NCBI GenBank assembly: GCA_002733805.1
Contig: NVXG01000035.1
Location: 1-64,000 of the forward strand
Reading direction: 5' to 3'
Source: Robiginitomaculum sp.
GTDB taxonomy: Bacteria > Pseudomonadota > Alphaproteobacteria > Caulobacterales > Maricaulaceae
Length of the DNA stretch: 64,000 nucleotides
Under the pieces are notes generated by a model. That model did no database searches and was not told the origin of the DNA. It saw only the letters and a list, made by a program, of their open reading frames with translations. The translations under genes and the position numbers were made by a program. The stretch's first letter is position 1; each line of letters opens with the position of its first letter. This document shows, piece after piece, positions 56,881-64,000 of this stretch.

Positions 56881-58079
56881 TGACCACAGCAAACCAAGAA
56901 TACTTTGACATTATGGTTTCCCACAATCTTAACTTAGAACAAGTTAAGACGGGGATTGCTAACGATATGGTGAAGTTGTTAGATGCGAGTGAGTCGAGTC
57001 TAAAAGAATTGATTGCAGGTCGTATTGCTAACATCACAGGAAGAGGACAGGAAAAATACGGTAGAGGAACCACCCGCAGATTAAACGCTTTGTTAAAAGA
57101 CGTTAAGAAGATGCGCGGAAAAGTATTCCGAGACATTGAGAAGGAACTCACCGAACAATTAATTGAAGTCGGCGTGCATGAGGCGGCATTCAATCAGGCG
57201 GCGGTTGTTAGCGTCGTACCCATGGAAGAATTCTCCATGGTGGGCGCATCACGGGATCAAATCGTAGCCGCCGCACAAGCAACCCCAATACGCGGCCGGT
57301 TTCTCAATGAATGGTTTGACCAAGCACAATCGGCTGAACTTGGTCGCCTCAATGATGCGTTGAAGGTTGGTTTCTTCGAAGGTCGTAGCAATGACGAAAT
57401 CGTTAGGGGAATATTCGGAACCCGCTCTGTACCTGGTGACCTTCGCAAGTCTCGAAACAATGTTAAAACGATTGTTAGAACGTCGATGTCTACCATGGCG
57501 AGTGCCTCACGTGACGAATTGTTTGGTAACAACTCGGACATAATAGAATTTGCTCGGTACACTGCAACACTTGATGGTAGAACGTCAGACATCTGTTCAT
57601 CACGTGATGGTAATCAGTATAAGCTCGGTGAGTTCCGTCCTGAGATACCCGCGCACCCGAACTGCAGAAGTATCTACCTACCTATCTTGTTCGGTGTAGG
57701 TATCGTTGGCAATCGGCCGACAGTGACCGACACTCGCACCCGTGAGAAACGAGAAATAGATTTTCGTGCGGATGCCCAAGCACAGTCAAGAGGGCAGTGG
57801 GGTAACATGTCACCACAGCAACGAAACAAGGCCGTACAACGTCAGCGCGTTAAGTGGGGGAACGAGGCAATAGGCACCACCCCAGCGGCAACCACCTATT
57901 CTGAATGGTTCCCTCAACAATCAGCGGACTTTCAGCGCGCAAAACTTGGCCCCACGAAATATGATCTATATACTAAGGGAGGATTGGATTTAAACGACTT
58001 CGTGAATGATACAGCGAGTACCCCGTGGACAATCGATCAACTGAGAGCTAGAGAGGCGGACGCTTTCAGTAAGATATAA
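56880..58079 (+). CDS. Minor head protein, MuF-like
   Basis: 399 residues. Residues ~190-280 carry the MuF C-terminal block: TIVRTSMSTMASASRDELF, FARYTATLDGRTSDICSSRD, PAHPNCRSIYLPIL. An MuF/SPP1-gp7-like protein that attaches to the portal in the procapsid. The end STPWTIDQLRAREADAFSKI is not a recognised toxin domain. Confidence 0.88.
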   Translation: MTTANQEYFDIMVSHNLNLEQVKTGIANDMVKLLDASESSLKELIAGRIANITGRGQEKYGRGTTRRLNALLKDVKKMRGKVFRDIEKELTEQLIEVGVHEAAFNQAAVVSVVPMEEFSMVGASRDQIVAAAQATPIRGRFLNEWFDQAQSAELGRLNDALKVGFFEGRSNDEIVRGIFGTRSVPGDLRKSRNNVKTIVRTSMSTMASASRDELFGNNSDIIEFARYTATLDGRTSDICSSRDGNQYKLGEFRPEIPAHPNCRSIYLPILFGVGIVGNRPTVTDTRTREKREIDFRADAQAQSRGQWGNMSPQQRNKAVQRQRVKWGNEAIGTTPAATTYSEWFPQQSADFQRAKLGPTKYDLYTKGGLDLNDFVNDTASTPWTIDQLRAREADAFSKI

Positions 58080-58104
58080 CTTAAATTTTAAACCGGTGAG
58101 CAAT

Positions 58105-58482
58105 ATGTCAGACCATCTCTTAGAAGTGCGGATCGTTGCTGTGGCATCCAAAGAAAGGGTACCTCGTCCCGTTTATGGATTCCTCGTACGTATTAAGTCC
58201 AATGTAAAGGATAACCTGTGGACTAACGTTACCTTGGAACCAAGCAAATACAAATCATCAGGCGAAACACTGCGGGCAGTAGAAGTTGCCGGTTGTGCCG
58301 CCGCCGAACACCAATGCGCTGAATACGGCGACCATATCGACTGTGAACGAGCGGGCCGTATTGCGTTAGAAATATTTAAACGATTGATGTTAGAGATTCA
58401 CAATAAATCTATTTCAATTGTGCAGTTAAGCCGGATGAGTCACGTGAGTGGCCCTGGTTTGTTTCACCAAGAAACAGTTTGA
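58105..58482 (+). CDS. Small hypothetical protein in head operon
   Basis: 125 residues from ATG 58105 (CCGGTGAG upstream is the RBS; in-frame GTG 58096 alternative). CAAAEHQCAEYGDHIDCERA gives three Cys/His-rich residues. Position between MuF and scaffold suggests a head role, but sequence shows none. Confidence 0.5.
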   Translation: MSDHLLEVRIVAVASKERVPRPVYGFLVRIKSNVKDNLWTNVTLEPSKYKSSGETLRAVEVAGCAAAEHQCAEYGDHIDCERAGRIALEIFKRLMLEIHNKSISIVQLSRMSHVSGPGLFHQETV

Positions 58483-58487
58483 CCCTA

Positions 58488-58517
58488 GGCGCGATGCCGA
58501 CAATGCGTGATGCACCC
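58488..58517 (+). repeat. GCGYGATGC repeat pair before the scaffold gene
   Basis: GGCGCGATGCC (58488-58498) and ATGCGTGATGCACCC (58503-58517); the GCGYGATGC cores are 16 bp apart (58489 and 58505). The 15-base second unit recurs exactly at 59471-59485. Confidence 0.65.
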
Positions 58518-58534
58518 ATACAGGAAATATGATT

Positions 58535-59299
58535 ATGCCTTTTGAATATCCAAACGAAGTAACAGACCTCGAATTAGTCCCTGACAATTCAAAATCACTT
58601 TATGTTGCTAACGAAGATAGCACCGCCTTTGTTCTTGATGCAGATCTGGCTGGCAGACTCGATACCAGCAAACTAAAGAACGCACTTAACAAAGAACGTA
58701 ACCAAAACCGTGAAGGTGCGGCGACGTTAGAAGGATGGCGAGGGCTTGGTTATGAGACCGTAGCAGATGCTCAAACAGCTTTCGAAGAAATGAAGAACGC
58801 CGTTGCGTCTGGTGAAAAGGGTAGTGTTGATTTTGATAAGTGGCGTCTAGACAATGAGGCGAAGACTAATAAGCTATTGTCAGCAAAAGACGAAGAAGTA
58901 AACCAGGCGAACAACACTGTTCGAGAATATTTAATAGACAATGCAGCTACCGGCATACTTGCGGACAAGCAACAAGGCCTAGCAGGTTCTGCGGACTTGA
59001 TCATGCCCCACGTGCGCGCACAAACCGAAGCCGTGAAAGGTGACGATGGTAAGTACGTTGTTCGCGTTAAGGATCTAGAAAACCCAGGTCACTATCGATC
59101 AAACGGTGATGGTGGGTTTATGTCAGTAAAAGAACTTCTTGTTGAAATGAAGGCGAGTCCTGGTTTGTCGCGTGCATTCGATGCGGAAGTGAAGAAAGGA
59201 CTTGAAACAGTTACACCAAACCTTGGAGGTATGCGTACCCAAAAGGGCGGTATGACACCAAACCAAAAAATATCGGCTGGCTTGCGAAAGCGCGGCTAA
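58535..59299 (+). CDS. Head scaffolding protein
   Basis: 254 residues, hydrophilic and mostly helical (LKNALNKERNQNREGAATLE, WRLDNEAKTNKLLSAKDEEV) with a central ~110-residue coil and a basic C-terminus (MTPNQKISAGLRKRG). Size and place before the capsid gene fit a scaffold, probably removed after assembly. ATG 58535 is 9 bases from AGGA; ATG 58529 is too close. Confidence 0.75.
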   Translation: MPFEYPNEVTDLELVPDNSKSLYVANEDSTAFVLDADLAGRLDTSKLKNALNKERNQNREGAATLEGWRGLGYETVADAQTAFEEMKNAVASGEKGSVDFDKWRLDNEAKTNKLLSAKDEEVNQANNTVREYLIDNAATGILADKQQGLAGSADLIMPHVRAQTEAVKGDDGKYVVRVKDLENPGHYRSNGDGGFMSVKELLVEMKASPGLSRAFDAEVKKGLETVTPNLGGMRTQKGGMTPNQKISAGLRKRG

Positions 59300-59305
59300 C
59301 AGTTA

Positions 59306-59362
59306 GGGCCTCATCCCTTGGTAGTATTCGCCTGCTATCTCCCACCGGAAGGGTTGAGGCCC
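59306..59362 (+). terminator. Long hairpin after the scaffold gene
   Basis: GGGCCTCATCCCTT pairs with AAGGGTTGAGGCCC over 13 of 14 positions around a 29-base loop. Only a short T run (CCCCTTTG) follows. It may attenuate or stabilise transcripts between scaffold and capsid. Confidence 0.55.
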
Positions 59363-59368
59363 ACCCCT

Positions 59369-59396
59369 TTGTCAAGTAATAAATTTGTGATACACT
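59369..59396 (+). promoter_or_regulatory. Promoter for the capsid gene
   Basis: TTGTCA (59369-59374), 16-bp spacer, TACACT (59391-59396) with an extended TG. It overlaps the end of the upstream hairpin region and lies 140 bp before the major capsid gene. Confidence 0.55.
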
Positions 59397-59439
59397 ATCT
59401 ACATAAAGGCGTGAGGCCGAACCAATTCAACCAACACAT

Positions 59440-59485
59440 GGCGCGATGCCCGTTGGATGTCTTGGCAAAAATGCGTGATGCACCC
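59440..59485 (+). repeat. GCGYGATGC repeat pair before the capsid gene
   Basis: GGCGCGATGCC (59440-59450) and AATGCGTGATGCACCC (59470-59485); cores at 59441 and 59473 are 32 bp apart (twice the 16 bp seen before the scaffold gene). Confidence 0.65.
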
Positions 59486-59532
59486 CAAAAAATTCAAACC
59501 ATACCCTACTGAACTTTTAAGGAGCCTCACTA

Positions 59533-60468
59533 ATGGCCTCAGTTACTCTTGTCGAATCCGCAAAACTTGCCCTAGATGATCTTGTTGCGGGCATTATCGA
59601 AAATATCATCACCGTCAACCACATGTTCGAAATGATCCCTTTCGATGGCATCGACGGTAACTCTCTTGCGTATAACCGTGAAAATGTATTAGGTGACGTT
59701 GAGACTCTAGGCGTGGGCGGAACTATTGCCGCTAAAGCCGCTGCTACTTTCACCAAAGTAAACAGCTCGCTAACAACTATCATCGGTGATGCAGAAGTCA
59801 ACGGATTGATCCAAGCTACTCGATCAAGCGATGGCAACGACCAAACCGCTGTGCAGATTGCATCTAAAGCGAAGTCTGCCGGACGTTCTTTCCAGCAGCA
59901 GTTAATTACTGGTGACGGTACTGGTGATGACTTCACAGGTCTAGAAAACCTTGTTGCAGGTAGTCAATCAATCGTTCAAGACACTGCAGGCGTTGAAACT
60001 AACGGTGGTGATTTGTCGCTTGAGAAAATGGATGAGCTTATCGATTTGGTTACAGATAAAGACGGAAACGTTGATTATCTAACCGGAAACGCACGTACAT
60101 TAAGAAGCTATTACAGCTTACTACGTGCATTGGGTGGAGCTTCCATTATGGACTCTATTACGTTGCCGTCTGGTACGTCTATCTCAGCTTACCGTGGAAT
60201 TCCATTGTTCCGTAATGACTACGTCCCTGTTAACCAAACCACTGGTTCGTTGACGACTGGTGCAACTTTGTATGCTGGTACTTTTGACGACGGTTCTCGT
60301 TCATCTGGTATCGCTGGATTAACTGCGCAAAACGCGTCAGGTATTGCTGTTGTTAGCGTTGGTGAGTCTGAAACTAAGGACGAGCACATCACTCGTGTGA
60401 AGTGGTATTGTGGTCTTGCATTGTTCAGTGAGAAAGGCCTAGCCGCTCTTACTGGTATAGCAAACTAA
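59533..60468 (+). CDS. Major capsid protein
   Basis: 311 residues, HK97-fold family length. SLAYNRENVLGDVETLGVGG, LTTIIGDAEVNGLIQATRSS and WYCGLALFSEKGLAALTGI fit capsid proteins of this type, with no N-terminal delta domain or protease. Strong RBS AAGGAGCCTCACTAATG, own promoter and own terminator, as expected for the most abundant protein. Confidence 0.85.
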   Translation: MASVTLVESAKLALDDLVAGIIENIITVNHMFEMIPFDGIDGNSLAYNRENVLGDVETLGVGGTIAAKAAATFTKVNSSLTTIIGDAEVNGLIQATRSSDGNDQTAVQIASKAKSAGRSFQQQLITGDGTGDDFTGLENLVAGSQSIVQDTAGVETNGGDLSLEKMDELIDLVTDKDGNVDYLTGNARTLRSYYSLLRALGGASIMDSITLPSGTSISAYRGIPLFRNDYVPVNQTTGSLTTGATLYAGTFDDGSRSSGIAGLTAQNASGIAVVSVGESETKDEHITRVKWYCGLALFSEKGLAALTGIAN

Positions 60469-60487
60469 TAGCTATTCCTGCATAATG

Positions 60488-60512
60488 AAAGGAGCCGTAT
60501 GGCTCCTTTTTT
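60488..60512 (+). terminator. Intrinsic terminator after the capsid gene
   Basis: 9-bp perfect stem AAAGGAGCC/GGCTCCTTT with GTAT loop and T-rich tail. The gene after it starts 25 bp later. Confidence 0.85.
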
Positions 60513-60536
60513 ATTAACTAAAAACCGGTGTTAATT

Positions 60537-60941
60537 ATGATCGAAGAAAACCGACCAAGCACAATCGAATTTAAGTTGTACGGCCCGCATAAAGACAAGA
60601 CGATGACGATTAAAAAATATCGATTTGTTAATGGTATTTGCCCCATTGATAAATTAGATGCCGTGGCGGTTGAACGTTCCCTACGTAATTATAGTGCTTG
60701 CCTCGAAAACGAATTCGAGACAAGACAAGCTGACTTTGAAGAGTCTCAAAAAAAGGTGTTAGAGAATGAAGCACAAGCGAAAGCACTTGATGAAGCCAAA
60801 GCCGACCTTGAAGCCGAGGCCGCGAAACAAAAGAAGGCGATAACCGATAAAGCAGCCGTAGCGGTGGCAGCCGTAGAAAAGGATGCCGAAGCAGTTAAAG
60901 AGGTGAAGAATGGCGACGGTAAGGGTAAAAATAAATCGTAA
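60537..60941 (+). CDS. Head-region coiled-coil protein
   Basis: 134 residues from ATG 60537 (GTG 60528 alternative). N-terminal domain with STIEFKLYGPHKDKTMTIKK, then an Ala/Lys/Glu-rich coil ending KNGDGKGKNKS. Unknown head role. It overlaps the basic ORF that follows. Confidence 0.6.
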   Translation: MIEENRPSTIEFKLYGPHKDKTMTIKKYRFVNGICPIDKLDAVAVERSLRNYSACLENEFETRQADFEESQKKVLENEAQAKALDEAKADLEAEAAKQKKAITDKAAVAVAAVEKDAEAVKEVKNGDGKGKNKS

Positions 60942-61086
60942 CACCAGTCGGCCCACCAAAGGCAAGGCGACCTTTCACAGGTCGTCTACTGGGTTGAAAA
61001 AGCATAAACAAACAACCTCACGAGTACAAACCACCCCTAGAAAAGGGCGAGCGGGCAACCGTCCCCGACGCGGCTCAAGCCGTTAA
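60910..61086 (+). CDS. Basic protein overlapping the preceding gene
   Basis: 58 residues, extremely basic, no acid residues apart from rare ones (RVKINRNTSRPTKGKATFHR, TPRKGRAGNRPRRGSSR). ATG 60910 is preceded by AGAGGTGAAGA. It overlaps the end of the previous gene by 32 bp in another frame. DNA-contacting head protein possible; expression is unproven. Confidence 0.45.
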   Translation: MATVRVKINRNTSRPTKGKATFHRSSTGLKKHKQTTSRVQTTPRKGRAGNRPRRGSSR

Positions 61087-61102
61087 CGATTGGAGCTAAG
61101 AC

Positions 61103-61456
61103 ATGAAGCCTTTATCAGACGCCGGTTTTGCCAAAATATTTAGTATTTCAGGCCCTATCGGTACCCCTTTGGTAAGATCCATTAATTGGGAGTTTGCCCA
61201 CAGTTTTGTTGGCGTAGACTTTTTCACTGACGAAGCCCTAACTAACGCCATCGAACCAACCACCGGAACCGTGGCTATCACTGTAAAAAGTGTAACTTGT
61301 GATTTAGAACAGGCCGTTGTAAATAGCCCTATTACGGCAAGTTCTCGGGAAGTACTTAGTTTCGCCGGAAATACCGTATCAGTTACGGCAACCCCCACTG
61401 GCATAAGTGCAGGCACCAACTATTATCGATTACGTGTAGCAACAAACCGTAGTTAA
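61103..61456 (+). CDS. Head structural protein
   Basis: 117 residues, beta-rich (SFVGVDFFTDEALTNAIEPT, VAITVKSVTCDLEQAVVNS, SVTATPTGISAGTNYYRLRV). Such Ig-like or jelly-roll small proteins decorate capsids. RBS GGAGCTAAGAC. Role inferred. Confidence 0.55.
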   Translation: MKPLSDAGFAKIFSISGPIGTPLVRSINWEFAHSFVGVDFFTDEALTNAIEPTTGTVAITVKSVTCDLEQAVVNSPITASSREVLSFAGNTVSVTATPTGISAGTNYYRLRVATNRS

Positions 61457-61474
61457 CAGTTAAGAAAATAAACC

Positions 61475-61546
61475 GACCGGTAAACACCGGTCTATCTAAT
61501 CAAAAACGGCAAACGCCGTTGAGGAGTGACCAGGGGATCAAACCCC
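61475..61546 (+). other. Three consecutive small hairpins
   Basis: GACCGGT/ACCGGTC with AAAC loop (61475-61492), AACGGC/GCCGTT with AAAC loop (61505-61520) and GGGG/CCCC with a 6-base loop (61533-61546). They fill most of the 115-bp gap before the next gene. The first two share the unusual AAAC loop. No T tract, so not plain terminators. Confidence 0.6.
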
Positions 61547-61571
61547 GTTAACAGTCTTGGGAGGTAACACC

Positions 61572-62108
61572 ATGACTTTAGGTATTGCTTATGGCGGTGC
61601 GGTTGGCACTGTTACTTATGTCGATGAACTTCGGTCGGAATGCGACATAGACCAAAGTCCGACAGGTACGGACGTGCCTTTAACAGTTATTTTCGGTGAC
61701 GCGCAAGGTGGGCCTACGGACAACGTAGCACTCGACGCGGGCGGTGTTATATCTATAAATTTAACAGGATTTTACTCCATACAATTCAAGGCCCAATACG
61801 GGCGGTCTGGGGCGGCGGGGACATCATGGATTTATTTCAGGACAATGGTAGCTTTTGATGGGGTCAACTTCATTCAACCGGCGGGTAGCACACTTACCAA
61901 GATAACTAACTCAAACGAAGACCAAAGCATAACGGAAAGGGCGCTTTTGGAGTTACAACAGGGTTGGAAACTTAAAGTTGAGATAATGCGCGGTAGCGAA
62001 GGGAATGACAGTGGGGGCCTTATTGCTACTGTCCCTGCGGAAGGTACTTGGATGACCTCTTTTTCCTCGGAAGTTACCGTACAGCGCGTTGTATGGGTGC
62101 CGTCGTAA
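61572..62108 (+). CDS. Structural protein (head or neck)
   Basis: 178 residues from ATG 61572 (GGGAGGTAACACC gives the RBS; in-frame 61557 alternative). Beta-rich with WIYFRTMVAFDGVNFIQPAG, resembling small phage structural beta proteins. Function inferred from position. Confidence 0.6.
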   Translation: MTLGIAYGGAVGTVTYVDELRSECDIDQSPTGTDVPLTVIFGDAQGGPTDNVALDAGGVISINLTGFYSIQFKAQYGRSGAAGTSWIYFRTMVAFDGVNFIQPAGSTLTKITNSNEDQSITERALLELQQGWKLKVEIMRGSEGNDSGGLIATVPAEGTWMTSFSSEVTVQRVVWVPS

Positions 62109-62174
62109 TCAGCTAAGTTGGGGGTTTTTCTTTTCTAGTGTAGAATAGGGAAAACCTCCGAAGAGATTAAAACC

Positions 62175-62693
62175 ATGGCATTCCTTGTTGAAGACGGTAG
62201 CACCGTAGACGGCGCAAACTCCTATAGCACGGTAGCTGATGCCGACACGTACCACACCGACCGTAATAACGTTACCTGGTTAGCCTTATCCACCGCAGCT
62301 AAGCAAGCGGCATTAATCAAGGCGAGCGATTACATTGACCAACGGTTTAGTTTTATTGGTTGGAGACGTACCAAAGAACAGGGTTTAGATTGGCCTCGTT
62401 TCGACGCCTACGATGATGATGATTTTTTATTGGATGGCGTACCACCAGAAGTCCTAAAAGCCGTTGCGGAGTACGCCCTATTAACCGCCACCGCCCCTTT
62501 GTTCCTTACCCCTACCTATGCCGCTAGTGGACAGGATATCAAGACCACCCGCAAGAAGGTTGGGCCCATTGATATCACAACCACCTTTCAAGACGCACCC
62601 AGCTCCACAAAAAACACTATTCGAGAATTGCCCGAGGCTGACAACTACCTCAGTGGGTTGACTATCTCAGGCACCCAAATCTTAAGGGCATAG
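62175..62693 (+). CDS. Head-tail connector / adaptor protein (DnaT-like family)
   Basis: 172 residues: GSTVDGANSYSTVADADTYH, RFSFIGWRRTKEQGLDWPRF, GVPPEVLKAVAEYALLTATA. The family is labelled 'DnaT-like ssDNA-binding' in databases but is found between capsid and tail genes, where it acts as a head-tail adaptor. Confidence 0.75.
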   Translation: MAFLVEDGSTVDGANSYSTVADADTYHTDRNNVTWLALSTAAKQAALIKASDYIDQRFSFIGWRRTKEQGLDWPRFDAYDDDDFLLDGVPPEVLKAVAEYALLTATAPLFLTPTYAASGQDIKTTRKKVGPIDITTTFQDAPSSTKNTIRELPEADNYLSGLTISGTQILRA

Positions 62694-62694
62694 C

Positions 62695-63078
62695 ATGGCA
62701 GTTTTCGATTACTCAGAAATCACAGCGGACGTTCTCGAAATCTTAAATGAATTCGGGCAACAAACGGGAATGGTTTATTTGGAACCTGTCGAAGGTTCCG
62801 AAGTTAACCCAGCGCAACCATGGTTAGGTACAACAGGCACCGTTACCCGCCATGATTTTATTGGCCCCGTGTTTGATGTCCTTGCGGATACAATCAACAA
62901 CACGACAATCCAAAAAGGTGACAAACAAGTTTTGATTAGTCCCCTTGATGTAACCGTGGCAATTACTGATCAAGGCACCATAGAAATTGATGGGGTGGTG
63001 TGGTCAATCCTACCGCCCGTGGAAACTATCGCCCCTGCCGGTTCGGCGGTTTTATATTTAGTTAACATTCGGAAATAA
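62695..63078 (+). CDS. Neck / head-completion protein
   Basis: 127 residues: DVLEILNEFGQQTGMVYLEP, KGDKQVLISPLDVTVAITDQ, VWSILPPVETIAPAGSAVLY. Size and place fit head-closure (stopper) proteins. Starts 1 bp after the preceding stop. Confidence 0.65.
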   Translation: MAVFDYSEITADVLEILNEFGQQTGMVYLEPVEGSEVNPAQPWLGTTGTVTRHDFIGPVFDVLADTINNTTIQKGDKQVLISPLDVTVAITDQGTIEIDGVVWSILPPVETIAPAGSAVLYLVNIRK

Positions 63079-63082
63079 GGAT

Positions 63083-63334
63083 ATGGCTACAATTAATACA
63101 GCAGCATTAACCGCAGCGCGACAAAGATCAGCACGTGAACTTGATTCCGTGTTGTATACAACAAATCAATTTAATAACATGCTACAAGATGCCGTCGATT
63201 GTATCCTTTCTGCAGAAATGGTGTCGGATATAAATACATGTGTAACCAATGCTAACCCTGACTTTAGTCCAAACGCGGAGTTATTAAGTATTATTGTTCG
63301 GTTGGCTTATCTCGAAGCAGGAGCGCAAACCTAA
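63083..63334 (+). CDS. Small neck or tail-completion protein
   Basis: 83 residues, helical (TAALTAARQRSARELDSVLY, QDAVDCILSAEMVSDINTC). Stop overlaps the next start. Probably a minor connector; no family recognised. Confidence 0.55.
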   Translation: MATINTAALTAARQRSARELDSVLYTTNQFNNMLQDAVDCILSAEMVSDINTCVTNANPDFSPNAELLSIIVRLAYLEAGAQT

Positions 63335-63846
63335 TGCCTATCGTACAGTTACCAATATTAAATGCGTCCATAAACGGGGCGTTAACAAATGGTGCATACC
63401 AAAACCCGTACTCGATTTACGCAACAAACGATGTGTGGAACGGCTTGGTGTGGGTGTTCCCTGACAATGGTAACCGAACAGGCCTAACCGGTCGTTTTCG
63501 CGTACCAATTGGGTACGTAGATTCAGCTAATTTTATTGTTGAATGGACGAGTACCGCAATAGTTGGTGATACTTTTTGGGATATTGATTACCGCGTTGTG
63601 ACCGGTCTTACTGACACAACCTCTATGGATCAAACGGGGGAGACTCAAGCCGTAGCCCTCGGCGCAACGGCGGCACCAACGACGGCACACAACCGAATGT
63701 TGAACGATATTGATGTACTCGATACCAACTTCTCGGCACAGGCAACTATAGAGTGGTCGCTATTTCGTAATGACGTAGAGGTGGGTGACGATATGGCCGC
63801 CGCTGGTTTACTACTTGATTTGTTTTTCGAATACTCGGACGAATAA
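63334..63846 (+). CDS. Structural protein, possible tail component
   Basis: 170 residues, beta-rich: NGLVWVFPDNGNRTGLTGRF, TSTAIVGDTFWDIDYRVVTG, IEWSLFRNDVEVGDDMAAAG. Similar beta proteins can be tail tube or decoration proteins. Function inferred from position. Confidence 0.55.
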   Translation: MPIVQLPILNASINGALTNGAYQNPYSIYATNDVWNGLVWVFPDNGNRTGLTGRFRVPIGYVDSANFIVEWTSTAIVGDTFWDIDYRVVTGLTDTTSMDQTGETQAVALGATAAPTTAHNRMLNDIDVLDTNFSAQATIEWSLFRNDVEVGDDMAAAGLLLDLFFEYSDE

Positions 63847-63849
63847 ACC

Positions 63850-64000
63850 ATGGGTTTAATCACATCAGCAGCCAACCGGAAAATTGTTGTACCTACGAGT
63901 TCATCTTTAAACTCGTTAACAGGGTTCACAGTTGCCGGTTGGTATTTTGTCACCGAACGGGCAAGCGATGACACGTTTTGTTATCGTTTAAACGCCGCCG
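63850..64000 (+). CDS. Structural protein, start only (partial)
   Basis: ATG 63850 opens a frame that runs off the end of the window. MGLITSAANRKIVVPTSSSL, then FTVAGWYFVTERASDDTFCY has the look of a LamG/concanavalin-like beta sandwich (FTVAGWxxxT). The major tail protein and most of the tape measure must lie beyond. Confidence 0.55.
   Translation, partial: MGLITSAANRKIVVPTSSSLNSLTGFTVAGWYFVTERASDDTFCYRLNAA

Noticed and set aside
56880-58079. Toxin domain at the end of the MuF protein
   Set aside because: Some MuF proteins carry C-terminal toxins, but the last ~100 residues here show no known toxin motif.
59318-59512. 64-residue frame between scaffold and capsid genes
   Set aside because: No RBS, it runs through the hairpin, promoter and GCGYGATGC repeats, and has no protein-like pattern. 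Treated as non-coding.
1-64000. CRISPR array, tRNA, integrase, transposase or rRNA
   Set aside because: Looked for repeated spacers, cloverleaf-like gaps and such protein motifs; none seen. Gene-free gaps are short except 15300-15709 and 52668-53194.

Overview
The window is a segment of a tailed double-stranded DNA phage, most likely a siphovirus of a Gram-negative (gammaproteobacterial, perhaps marine) host. It carries a TerS/TerL pair, a DUF4055-type portal, a MuF minor head protein, an HK97-fold-like capsid, a tape-measure C-terminus and a lambda-like tail-tip series ending in a J-like fibre. I see no integrase, CI-like repressor, transposase, CRISPR array, rRNA or recognisable tRNA, so a lytic life style is likely. 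The host assignment is inferred from gene style only. The first bases are the 3' end of the tape-measure gene and the last bases are an unfinished head/tail gene, so the missing part of the tail module lies outside the window and the map is cut inside the morphogenesis operon.

Layout: 1-10794 (+) tail tip, central fibre and a putative lysis set, closed by a bidirectional terminator. 10856-15299 (-) is a leftward operon read from 15.3 kb down: SNF2-type helicase, 3-TM holin-like protein, XRE regulator, an unknown protein, thymidylate synthase and a cupin. 15.3-15.7 kb is a divergent control region. 15.7-52.1 kb (+) is a very long early/middle region. It begins with replication genes (TOTE-type primase, UvrD-like helicase, sliding clamp, family A DNA polymerase, nucleotidyltransferase-fold protein, PD-(D/E)XK nuclease, second UvrD-like helicase, DEDD exonuclease, MazG-like protein) and ends in about sixty mostly tiny accessory genes, rich in zinc ribbons and single-membrane-span proteins. 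52131-52667 (-) is a lone HNH-like gene. 52.7-53.2 kb is a second control region. 53.2-64.0 kb (+) is packaging and head genes up to the neck.

Regulation is the most distinctive aspect. The control regions at 15.4 and 52.95 kb share a perfect 56-bp repeat just downstream of a TATAAT box, inside a longer, diverged duplication, so the early and late transcripts may begin with the same leader. Inside the early region a family of sigma70-like promoters carries a conserved TATCACTAATTA-like spacer, and a near-identical promoter pair (45421 and 47586) forms a second class. Many of these promoters feed leaders containing AGAAACGA repeats in place of strong Shine-Dalgarno sites. Between 42.2 and 45.2 kb nearly every tiny gene is separated from the next by a TGTCG-type boundary element, which looks like a modular gene-cassette array. 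Late genes are preceded by a different repeat, GCGYGATGC, at spacings of 16-17 or 32-34 bp.

The replication genes suggest a semi-autonomous replisome (own primase, polymerase, clamp and helicases) that must borrow the host clamp loader. Thymidylate synthase and MazG-like activities would adjust nucleotide pools. Functions for most small genes are not recognisable; these entries describe only what can be seen.
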